Source: Coemansia sp. RSA 487
Taxonomy: Eukaryota > Kickxellomycota > Kickxellomycetes > Kickxellales > Kickxellaceae
NCBI GenBank assembly: GCA_027577595.1
Contig: JANBRJ010000082.1
Span: forward strand, 1 to 64,000
Reading direction: 5' to 3'
Length of the DNA stretch: 64,000 nucleotides
Below, piece by piece: positions 19,441 to 28,237 of this stretch. Below the pieces are notes generated by a model, which searched no databases, was not told the DNA's origin, and saw only the letters and a program-made list of their open reading frames with translations. Within the stretch, counting starts at the first letter, position 1, and every line of letters begins with the position of its first letter. Position numbers and translations under genes: made by a program.

Positions 19441-19738
19441 ACTGGACTCAATTTGCTTAAATGATAATGAAAAGGTTGCTCAAAGAATTGAATAGGCAAA
19501 AGAAACAAAAGGTAATGGAATTCTGAATATTATAATAGTAAACAATGATAAGAAAAAAAAAGCTGAGCAAAGAAGAAATCGAAGGATTTACGTGAACGCG
19601 ACTTTCGATCCAGTTTTGGCAAATGCTAGGTGTAAAAATTGCAGTAGCATTCTTTGTTGGTCGAAATTTTTGTAAAGGCGATTTGTTTGCTTCTTCGGTT
19701 TAGCTGTGCTGTTCTGTGTTTAGTTATAGCGATGGTTC

Positions 19739-20836
19739 TTACTTTTGGCGCCAGAGGTGAACGATGCGGTCGTAGAACGAACAGGTGCCTATAAGCCATC
19801 CGGAATCGTTGCTGTCGTGAGCCTGGCACCAGTCAGCACCATAAGCAATGGATCTGTGGTCCATGAACGATATGTGCGGCTGAATGTCTGCTTGCGCGCT
19901 ATCAACGTCGGCAGAGACATCCAGCACATGGAACCCGTTGTACATGGCTGCAACCAACAGCAGCGACGAGTTCTGCGGATGCCACTTGAGCCTCCATACG
20001 CCGCCACCCATGTTGTGTTCCGCCAACGGCTTTCGCATCGAGCGCGTGTCCCAGATAAGCACATTCTCGTCGTAGCTTCCCGTGGCTAGCAGGTTCGGGC
20101 GATGGAAGTTTGACTGGATGCTGCATACCCCAGCCTCGTGGCGCCTGGAATTAAGGACGGGCAAGCCCCCGGTGGGATCCATACGCATGTCCCATGCCTT
20201 GAGCCGCGCATCGTCGCCGCCAGTGTACACAACCGATGTGTTCCAATAGTCGAACGCGGCAATCCATGCCTCGAGGTCATGCGCTTGCCATCTATTCTGC
20301 GTTTCCAGCCGCGACTCTGCAAACTCCAGCAGCCTTACGCTGCCGTCACTCTGTGAGGTCACAATCTGCGGCTTGTTCTCTGCTACGACTCTGTTGGACC
20401 AGTCAAGAGAGCAGCACATTGTTGTGTTTTCCAGATCGTCGGTGTCCTGGGCTGTGCACAGGTGACTCAGGTACTCTGAGTCTGCGTCGCTGCTGTTGGT
20501 GTTGTATATGGAAAGCGCACCGCTCGCACAGGCCACACCAACAAGCTCTCTGTTGGCGACTTTGTTGTAGCTCCATTTGACATCAAATATGGCACTTGTT
20601 TCTATCCTCTGGCGCTCAACGATACGCATCGACGATCCTCTGGTGTCCTCAGCGCTATCACAGACATAGATGCGCCCTATACGTTGTGCATTCTTTGACG
20701 ATGCCTTGCTGTCTGTCGATTCAAGAAGCTGGTATGTGCCGACTAGGAATCGCTCTTTTTGATCGAATGGACAAAACTCTAAGCAGTCTGCAGAGTACTC
20801 GGGCTCAAAGGACGCCAACGACTGTGGATGGATCAT
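19739..20836 (-). CDS. DPH7: DPH7, diphthine methylesterase (WD40)
   Basis: The 365 aa WD40 protein starts MIHPQSLASFEPEYSADCLEF. The diagnostic blocks are YTGGDDARLKAWDMR, HEAGVCSIQSN, LATGSYDENVLIWDTRSM and GGGVWRLKWHPQ, which match WDR85/DPH7. It removes the methyl ester from methylated diphthine in the pathway that makes diphthamide on elongation factor 2, in the cytosol. Length agrees with yeast RRT2/DPH7. The ATG at 20836 is the first in frame, and no intron is needed. Confidence 0.9.
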   Translation of the reverse strand: MIHPQSLASFEPEYSADCLEFCPFDQKERFLVGTYQLLESTDSKASSKNAQRIGRIYVCDSAEDTRGSSMRIVERQRIETSAIFDVKWSYNKVANRELVGVACASGALSIYNTNSSDADSEYLSHLCTAQDTDDLENTTMCCSLDWSNRVVAENKPQIVTSQSDGSVRLLEFAESRLETQNRWQAHDLEAWIAAFDYWNTSVVYTGGDDARLKAWDMRMDPTGGLPVLNSRRHEAGVCSIQSNFHRPNLLATGSYDENVLIWDTRSMRKPLAEHNMGGGVWRLKWHPQNSSLLLVAAMYNGFHVLDVSADVDSAQADIQPHISFMDHRSIAYGADWCQAHDSNDSGWLIGTCSFYDRIVHLWRQK

Positions 20837-21065
20837 AATCAAATGGCTTTTTTATTCGGTCTAATATTGAAGAATAAGAAATGAGTAAACAGCAAAGATA
20901 AGACTGGCATTGCCAGTAGAAGATGCAAGCTTCCGATTGAAAACTAATCAAAATGTGCTTTTGATGAATTGTCCTTTGACGTTGTGGGTCAACTACAAAG
21001 CATTCAGTCCTTATGAGATAATCCAGAGCTTTGTTTGGTGTCGGATAGCATTGAAATGAGTTGGT

Positions 21066-21112
21066 TATTATTATTATTATCATTGTTATTATTATTATTA
21101 TTATTATTATTT
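21066..21112. repeat. TTA/ATT trinucleotide microsatellite
   Basis: Tandem TTA units with one TCA interruption lie between DPH7 and GPATCH4. The rest of 20837-21137 holds no supported gene. Confidence 0.9.
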
Positions 21113-21137
21113 TCACAGCTATATATACCATGGTCAG

Positions 21138-21968
21138 CTAGCTTTTGATCCGCTTCTTTGTGTCCTTTTGCCTGTCGCTGGACTTCTTTAACTTGGATTT
21201 CTTCTTATCCTTGTTCTTGCTCTTGTCTTTAGATTTCGATTTCGAGTTTGACTTTCTCTTCTCTTTTTTATCGCTTGTATCTTCGTCCGATCGCTTGCGC
21301 TTTTTCTTGCCATTCGCTTCCTTTAGTTCATGCAACCTCCCCGATAACGCAGCCTCTATTCTTGCCGCAACCTCGGGCCGCGGCATTCCGTCACCAAGAA
21401 CCCTTGCGAGCTTGCCATTCTGTTCAGCGCGTGCGCCTTTTCTCGCCATCCGGCCCTCACACGCAGCAAACAGCTCCGCATCGGAAATTCCCGTGCTGCC
21501 AAGATGGATGCTGCTGTCACGAACAAGCTGCGTGCGGTCTACACGGCTTCCTCCTGGATTGGATGACTGCTGCGATTCAGTGACCTTTACTGTTGATACA
21601 CTTGTTGATACAGCACGGACAAACAGTCCCTGATAATCGTCAAGTGTATCGCGTTCGTTCGCAGCCAGCGATTCTTTGGCCTTCAGCTCTCTTGCCTCGC
21701 TGTTGCTGTTGTCTTCATCTTCAGATAACGTTGTTTGCGGCGTGTCGGCGGTCGATGAGCTGCCAGATGCTTTGTTATACAAATGGTCCCACCAGTTGCT
21801 GTTCCATTGGTTTGAATCCGATCCTATTCCCCTGTTGTCTGTCCGCCGCGAAACAGTTACAGCCCGCTTCACACCCTCGCGGTTCTTTCCAAGCCCTTGG
21901 CCCTTTTTCCAGCCGTATTTTGCTAGCTGCTGCTCGGCAAAGCTGCTTGTTGCTGTTGAAGCATTCAT
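21138..21968 (-). CDS. GPATCH4: GPATCH4-type G-patch nucleolar protein
   Basis: The 276 aa protein starts MNASTATSSFAEQQLAKYGW at the ATG at 21968. The G-patch spans FAEQQLAKYGWKKGQGLGKN and continues to WWDHLYNKA, the GPATCH4 signature in which the glycine-rich patch is followed by the NxWWxxLFNK block. A second family block, ELFAACEGRMARKGAR, is at about residue 170. The C terminus is a Lys/Ser-rich nucleolar-type tail. G-patch proteins activate DEAH helicases; GPATCH4 relatives work with DHX15 in rRNA or snRNA maturation. Single exon. Confidence 0.88.
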   Translation of the reverse strand: MNASTATSSFAEQQLAKYGWKKGQGLGKNREGVKRAVTVSRRTDNRGIGSDSNQWNSNWWDHLYNKASGSSSTADTPQTTLSEDEDNSNSEARELKAKESLAANERDTLDDYQGLFVRAVSTSVSTVKVTESQQSSNPGGSRVDRTQLVRDSSIHLGSTGISDAELFAACEGRMARKGARAEQNGKLARVLGDGMPRPEVAARIEAALSGRLHELKEANGKKKRKRSDEDTSDKKEKRKSNSKSKSKDKSKNKDKKKSKLKKSSDRQKDTKKRIKS

Positions 21969-22362
21969 ATGCGATACGCTCGCCTTGTCTATGGCTATTT
22001 TCAATAATAACTAAACAAATTATAAAGCACTAAAAACAAAATAAAGGAACCAGTGTTGCAAGAAAAGCAGCTCCAAAAAATCCACAAAACTATAAAAAAA
22101 AAGGAGAAAAAAAAGTGGCTGATCAGCTATAATCAAGCCCAGACATTTTTGCCAGTAAACGGATCAAGCTCAAGCACAAGAGCCTCATTTTCTGTGTGGG
22201 GGAGCAAAGTCCATGGACACTTTTTTATCTCTACTCCTAGACCGAGCTTTAATTTGAAACCGCGAATTTGTATTTTCTATCTTTTTTCTTTTTGATTGAG
22301 AATATAAGCTACTCTTGTTTGGATCATTCAATATTTGACTTTTCAACACTCGTTATTCAACC
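21969..22362. other. Divergent promoter region between GPATCH4 and the COX7A-like gene
   Basis: AT-rich, with no gene. The two neighbours are transcribed away from each other, so this interval should hold both promoters. Confidence 0.5.
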
Positions 22363-22683
22363 ATGAACATTATTGAAAAGCAGCGTTTCTTCCAGGCAAG
22401 TGCACATTGCTTCGCGTTCTTCACATCATTCGAAAGGAGGGCTTTTTAAGAAGGAAATCCTTGTTTAGCAATTAACAAACGTACTAACCCATGCAGCTGA
22501 ATATTCCTCTTTTCTCAATTTGCTTACACTTTTCCAAAAGTATAGAGCGGCCACGGCCCCACCTACCTGCGCTCTCCGGCTTCACGCTTTGCAACGAGAT
22601 CGCTCTATGGCGTGCTTGCTGTTGGAACCGGGCTTGCGTTCTATGGTCTTGGCACCCTCATTGCTGGAAAGAAGCCAAACTAA
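22363..22683 (+). CDS. COX7A: COX7A-like cytochrome c oxidase subunit (2 exons, GC-AG intron)
   Basis: Exon 1 is 22363-22395 (MNIIEKQRFFQ), ending CAG before GCAAGT. Exon 2 is 22546-22683 after a TATAG acceptor and encodes SGHGPTYLRSPASRF... to GKKPN, stop. The product is 56 aa with one transmembrane helix (about 30-50). The QxxFQ start, the PTYLR block, the single helix and the GKK end fit the small COX7/COX7A subunit of mitochondrial complex IV. The 150-bp intron uses a GC donor; the alternative acceptor at 22498 gives a frame unlike the family. Identification rests on pattern and size, so moderate certainty. Confidence 0.72.
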
Positions 22684-23069
22684 GGTTGAAGCGTCTCTGA
22701 ATACCCTTTCGTTTACTGAATTTTGCTGTTTTAACCACAATACATACGCCGTGCTTCCTTTTGCCAGATACTTTCGAAGCTCCAATGTCACGTGCTCATG
22801 AAGAAAGAAATAAAAATTGACTTGCAATTTTTCAAAAAATAAAAATGTTATTGAAGCTGTGGTGGCGTTATACGAAAATACACAAGCGGAAAAAAGCTTT
22901 CAAATGACCTTTTAATTTTCTTTTTGTTCATAACACTACCCTTCCTTTCTACTTACATTTTTTCTTAATAATAAAGTATTAGGCTATCCAGGCAACATGC
23001 GCATAAGAAAATGAGGTTGCGAGTAATACTTTGCACAGAACACGTCCAAGTGCACATAAGCGACATAAA
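22684..23069. other. Intergenic, no gene supported
   Basis: AT-rich. A possible faint SRA-like trace (LRVI, around 23010) precedes the relic below, but I cannot establish it. Confidence 0.4.
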
Positions 23070-23738
23070 CAGAAGGGAGTGAGCGGGTTCTATGTGTGGA
23101 AGTACCTGTTTAGACGTGACGATCCTGAGCCATCGCCATAGACAGAGGGAGGTAGAGTCAACATCGCAAGATTAGGGCTTCGCATGATTGGCGACGACAC
23201 AGACCTATCAAGGAATAAGGATGGCAAGAGAAAGAGGACCGGCGATGTGGCAGACAACCAGGGTGCCGATGCGGCTAGGAACGGATCAGAAAAGAAGTCA
23301 ATGTACATCTACAAGCTGACACCCGAGATTCTGGAGCTGATCCGGCTCGACAGGGCCAACGTGCGTCTGTGGAAGAACATGGACGAGCTGCAATCCAGGT
23401 CGGAAAGCGCATATCTGGAGTCGCTGGCAGGGAGCATGCTTGTTTGCCCGGTATGCCAGAATCTGGTGCAGCATCTGTGCACGATGTTTTGCAGACACAA
23501 CATATGCTGTACGTGCCTGCGGTCGTCACTAAAGAACTGCGGTGCAATGTATCCCATTTGCCACGGAAGCATATCGGATATGCAGAATATGAATCTGAAG
23601 ACCAGAGTCAACCACAATCTGGCGAATATCCTGCACGTGCTGATCCCGCCGTATGGGAAGAACTGGTCAGAGACGCCGCCTGTCACAAAGCCGCAGCGTG
23701 AGAGGTGCTCAGGCAAGTCGGCCAGTGCTGCTGCATAG
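23070..23738 (+). pseudogene. UHRF1-like relic: end of SRA domain plus C-terminal RING
   Basis: Frame 23070 onward reads KGVSGFYVWKYLFRRDDPEP, the end of an SRA/YDG domain as in UHRF1, then a TAG at 23139-23141 exactly where UHRF1 has the Trp of PGPW. Downstream in the same frame lies KLTPEILELIRLDRANVRLW, matching UHRF1 LIKEDKPNAKLW, and the RING CPVCQNLVQHL...CRHNICCTCL. In the RING the seventh ligand, expected Cys before PxC, is Tyr (codon 23550-23552, MYPIC). Both lesions fit G-to-A changes. The UBL, tandem Tudor, PHD and most of the SRA are absent. UHRF1 links hemimethylated CpG to DNMT1. A shorter protein from the ATG at 23184 is possible, but its RING would lack a ligand. Confidence 0.78.
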
Positions 23739-25758
23739 TCGGAAGAAATAGGCTTACTCCTCCTCCCTCGGTGTCCGCTGCGCTTTTACCAACAATGTGA
23801 ATGTGCTCTTTTCTTTCTTTTTCAATATTGCTATGTTGTGCGTGAGAGCAACAAGCGCGGTAGCGGACTGCTGCCAAGGACTGTTGTCTGTTTCATGTTT
23901 TCCCTTTGTTATTGGAGGTTTGTGTAAATGGAAATAATATAAAAGTAATGAGGGGGAATTACCCATTGTCAGCGAGCACGCTTGGAATGGTTTGCCGAAC
24001 ACAACAACAGGGGGGAAGCGAGGGTTCAAGTGTGGATATAAGCCATACATGGGATGTGTGCGGGCAAAAAGGTGGGGAGGTGTGGATTCAGCCAACTGCC
24101 GAGAATGCCAAACTAGTCGAATGACGAAAGTTGCTTGTGTCTGTGCTTGAAATCCAGTGGATTTGTACCGCTTCTTTTTTTCGCATTTGGTTCTATAGGA
24201 TATCGAGTGATCCCGACTTTGGCAAGATAATACAAATATAGAGCTGCAAACAGGAAGAGAGGGGCTTTGTATACAGAGGAAATTTAGGGCTTCTCACATC
24301 TGAAGACGAAAAAAAGCCACTGGTGTAATTTTCTGTAATATTGGATGGATATGTATTTTTTGCCAGCCATTCTAAAGGGAGGCTTATTTGTATAGACTTG
24401 GAACACGACAAGAGCAAATTAGACCAATTTAAAACAACAACCAGTGCAAATACTGCATCCATTTCAAAACAATATTAGAGTTTTGTCTTGTTAATATTGA
24501 TAGTGTGGTGCACAAGGCCATTTTTCTACATCAATAGGCAATTAACAGACAAATAATGGAAGACCATATAAATTTCCACAGATAAACATGTGTAATTTCT
24601 CCGTAAACATGTTTTCTTTTTACCCCACGTTATTTATGTCTCTTCCTTGTTGTTGAATCAGCTAATTCTGTTTGTCTGTTTTTTTTCGCTAGATATGTCT
24701 AATTAAAAGGCCAATATTCGTCTTGTGCGGCTGTTTATTTATTTTGTATGATTCGGCTTCAATTGTATCCTGGTATCAATCGACAAAAAAGACAAGATTC
24801 AATCTCTAAAGGCTACCAGCTGATATTTGGAACGTTTTGCACGGGAGAGAAGAAAACGAGCGAGCGAGGATGTGTATTTTTCGGATCTGTCAAACAATAC
24901 TTCTTGCATTAATTATACAAAAAAGTGTTCTAGAATAGGGAGATGGAAATGATATTACTACCACCGGAACTGTAACAAACAAGAAAACGCACCAAAGCGT
25001 TCTCTACAGCCAAGCACACTCTAACTCTCCTCTTCTTTTTCCTTTCGCTCACCAATGGGCAGTTTACAACAGTCACTTGAACTGCAGCCAGAAAAAGATC
25101 TGTTTTGCCAACACGAACAACAAAGAGGATGTGCTCGCATGTTCATTAAACTGTGGAAAGAGAGGAAAAGGGAAAATAAAAGCCAAAGCAAACAGTGACA
25201 GACATGGAATTTGGGACAAACATAACAATTGATGGGGGTGGTTGGTTGCCGGGATCCTCCCTTGTTTTTTGTCCTTGTTGACCTTCTCCGCTCTTTTATT
25301 GCCCTGCCCATTGTCTATTTAGTAAAATGAGTCTGTTGGCTTGGAAGACTAACCGATTCCAGGAACACTGGCTCCAAAGACAATTAATTGCCTTCCTCCA
25401 TTTGGTCACTGGCCATTTTTAGACTATATCCGCCCATCAACAAGAATCATCGGCATGGAAACTGCTTCCTTGTTTTTTTATTTCGTACTGTGTTTGCCTT
25501 TGGCTATCCAGTACGACATCCTCTGTCACAACGTAACGGATGTCCGGATCGGCCATATATAACCTGGTATCTTCCTCGCTTGTTTGACGTTTTTTTGCTC
25601 CACACCAGCTTTCCTACACCATCCCAATCCTTTACTTTTCTCTTTCAGGTTTACATTCTAGTTACGCTTTGTTTTATTTTCTAGCAGAAATATAAATTAT
25701 TTCTAAACCCGACTTTTTCTCTCACCATCTACCAACGCATTCGTCAAATTTCTTGACC
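23739..25758. other. Two-kilobase gene-poor region
   Basis: AT-rich DNA with poly-T and poly-A runs. I found no tRNA or domain-bearing ORF. A minus-strand frame at 25021-25311 opens with a basic stretch (MGRAIKERRRSTRTKNKGG) and could be a small spliced gene, but nothing confirms it. A TATA box (TATATAA) near 25555 precedes the small ORF at 25759. Confidence 0.45.
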
Positions 25759-25857
25759 ATGACAAACACTTACGATTCTTTATCGGCTTCTGGCGATTTC
25801 TCTGTCATGCGCGACTACCCTTCCCCGCCAAGACCACCATCTGACAACGACAGCTAG
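25759..25857 (+). CDS. Possible small protein (32 aa) or first part of a longer gene
   Basis: It encodes MTNTYDSLSASGDFSVM... to SDNDS, stop, 200 bp downstream of a TATA box and a pyrimidine-rich leader. The same frame stays open for another 123 codons after the TAG, to 26226, and the +1 frame is also open to 26174. So this may be the first exon of a spliced gene, a gene with one premature stop, or chance. No family recognised. Confidence 0.28.
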   Translation: MTNTYDSLSASGDFSVMRDYPSPPRPPSDNDS

Positions 25858-26226
25858 ACCCGCCCTTGGAGGCGTTTATGGAATGCGAATCGCTTGTCTT
25901 TGTCTCCCCCACCCCTCGAAACGTGGCCATCCGCAGCATTGTGCTCTATCCGTCGCCAATATCTGCCTTTCTCCGATTCCGATATAACTCTGATACTTTC
26001 CTTTTCTCTATCCGGCTCACCTGTCCCTTTTTTTGGTTCTGGTTGCAACATCCATGTGAGAAACGCTTTCACATGGAGTCCAGTGACTTTGTTGCGTTTT
26101 TCTTCTCACCAAGGAGCGTTTGGCTTTCTTGTTTGCGATATACTGTACATTTCGGATTTTTATTTTATATGTAAATCAATAATACATATGATTCTTGCAT
26201 CTTGTTCTGCTTTTTATACCTTTTGA

Positions 26227-26883
26227 CGAAATCAAATTGCGCTCTTTTGTTCGCACTTTACGTCAATCATTAATGATGTTGCGACTGTGCGTTGCGTGCA
26301 TCGTTACGATAATCTAAACCATTTCAAACTCCTTTTGCAAAGGATATTTTTCACCTTGTCAAGATTCACAAAAAGCTATTTTTTGTTTTGCATACCAACA
26401 ATGGTAACAGGTAAATGTCAGATATAATTGCATGTGTACCAACGTATGCGTGCTTTTATTTTCGCACCCTGCACGAAAGAGAGTGGACGGATGATCTTTT
26501 TCCAAAGATAATATATCCTAAAAAGGGTAAATGAAAAAACAAAGCACTGTCTGCATTTCTTATTGTTAGTAGTTCTTTTATTTTTAAAAACCACGCACAA
26601 AGTTTGCGCTAAATGCAATGTGTATCTTGTTTGCTTCACTGTCAATCTCACATTTGTTTTGGAGTGTATTAATGTCTTTTTTATTGGCCATTTGCACTTT
26701 GTTCATGGTCATTTTTTCACAAGAAATGAGCTGCTGTTGTTAGTGGGTCCTGTAGTGTGCGTTTGTTGTCGCAGAACGATGCATACTATTTTGAAAATCC
26801 ATCCATTAACAAAAGCTTTGCAAATAAAGCGCAAATGTCAATTTCGCTAATGCTGTTGCTTTTTTTCGCACACCCTATAATTT
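26227..26883. other. Intergenic, no gene supported
   Basis: AT-rich, low-complexity. Short frames only. Confidence 0.5.
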
Positions 26884-27147
26884 CTATTTCTGTTCCTTGC
26901 TGGAGATAATGTCAAACCGCAGTCGCCCATCATACAAACACCTTTTTTCATGAACAAGAACAAGAATATAGATCTCTCTGCACGTCACGGCGCCCTTGTT
27001 CACTTTATCTGTTTTTCTTTCAGATGTGCCAATGCGCATGTGCTGCAGGTTCCAGGCTAATGCTTCCAGCACAGTAACTCCCGCATGAATGCCAGTGGAC
27101 AGGTTGCATACCACTAATCGCTGGGGTATATGCATTTCTTTTGGCAT
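26884..27147 (-). CDS. Small protein, possibly Alba-like
   Basis: 87 aa from the ATG at 27147; an in-frame stop just upstream fixes the start. LVVCNLSTGIHAGVTVLEAL followed by a basic loop and CREIYILVLVHEKR resembles the second half of the Alba fold, where a glycine-containing strand leads into a helix, then a basic hairpin, then a last strand. The first strand and helix of Alba are missing. Alba proteins bind RNA or DNA, e.g. in RNase P/MRP. The resemblance is weak and the ORF is short. Confidence 0.35.
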   Translation of the reverse strand: MPKEMHIPQRLVVCNLSTGIHAGVTVLEALAWNLQHMRIGTSERKTDKVNKGAVTCREIYILVLVHEKRCLYDGRLRFDIISSKEQK

Positions 27148-27238
27148 CCAAGTTTCTTTTCAAATAATCATCTCTTTAGAATAAGAAAAATGACAAAAAA
27201 TAAATTGTATATTACTAAAATTTTTGGTTAGCCTTGCT

Positions 27239-27898
27239 TTACAAATCAGCGCTTTCTTCGCCTTCAATGTAGTAGTAAAGGATATCTACAAGCTCGCCAT
27301 AGACATAAACGACGAAAACAAGGGCCACAGTAGTGCAAAACAGCCATACTTTCGGCCGGTACTTTTCCCAACCAGTGCTGACCTTGCACAGGTGGCGATA
27401 GTTGTGGTAGATTCTCTTGCACTCATCAGGCGATCTCTTGTTAGAAAACTGATTAGCAATGGTGGTCCAATTAATGTGCGCTTTACTGTCATTGCTTTTC
27501 AGACGCGCCATATCGGCCATGTGTGCGCCAGCAACCAGCTTCTCTATTTCCGGTCTGGACCAGATGGCGTTTTTGCTTGATGTACGGTCCGCTAATTGGC
27601 GCTGAAGTTGGTAAAACCTTGCCTTGCACAGATCTTTGTTGAATGTGCGTACTCTGCTGGACACGAGGGCCCAGTCGATTTCCTTGTTACTTTCCAGGTA
27701 TTCCGTGGTGACGGTGTTGTAGAGAATGCGTTCGTGCTTTTGCGACCAACGCTTTGGCATCGCAACCACCTTATTTTTTGGTTCGCCTGCACTCAAGTTG
27801 CGGGCAAACAGCAAAGGAATCTTGCTTTGCTGTCCTATTATAGACGCAGTTGTTCTTTGTCTGGCACACGCAAACAACAGCTGGCTGATATTCGACAT
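27239..27898 (-). CDS. SANT/Myb-like protein with presequence-like N terminus and C-terminal membrane segment
   Basis: The 219 aa protein has three parts. The N terminus (1-45) is rich in Arg, Ser, Ala and Gln with almost no acidic residues, like a mitochondrial targeting sequence. Two SANT/Myb-like repeats follow: RWSQKHERILYNTV...IDWALVSSRV (about 50-95) and IWSRPEIEKLVAGA...INWTTIANQF (about 112-165). A hydrophobic helix, VWLFCTTVALVFVVYVYGEL (about 184-203), precedes a short acidic tail. SANT repeats normally sit in nuclear DNA- or histone-binding proteins, so the membrane helix is odd. It is divergent to LTN1, with 339 bp between starts. Function unknown. Confidence 0.7.
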   Translation of the reverse strand: MSNISQLLFACARQRTTASIIGQQSKIPLLFARNLSAGEPKNKVVAMPKRWSQKHERILYNTVTTEYLESNKEIDWALVSSRVRTFNKDLCKARFYQLQRQLADRTSSKNAIWSRPEIEKLVAGAHMADMARLKSNDSKAHINWTTIANQFSNKRSPDECKRIYHNYRHLCKVSTGWEKYRPKVWLFCTTVALVFVVYVYGELVDILYYYIEGEESADL

Positions 27899-28237
27899 GG
27901 TCAGTTTCCAGAAAAGAAGAGAGGGTTTTAAGGAGAAGAGACCAAGGAGAGGATAACAAAAAAAAAACTAAGAGGCCTTATCAAAGGCGGAGAAAACTAT
28001 GACTGCCATTTCCAAAAAGGGCATATTTGACACTGCTGTTATGGTTTTATGCGCTGGTTTTGGGAAAGCATCATATGATGGAATCGGCCTTTATAGAGAT
28101 CCAAGCTTTTTTTTTAAGAGGTTTCCATTTTTCTTTTCTCTTTATTCTATTTTTTCTCGACTTTCTTCTTTATATTGTGGTTGTCTTTGAATTTATACCG
28201 CTTCTTATTCTTGTAGAGGAAATAATTTGAACACGAA
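27899..28237. promoter_or_regulatory. Shared divergent promoter of the SANT gene and LTN1
   Basis: 339 bp between opposed start codons, pyrimidine-rich on the LTN1 side. No specific site was recognised. Confidence 0.45.
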
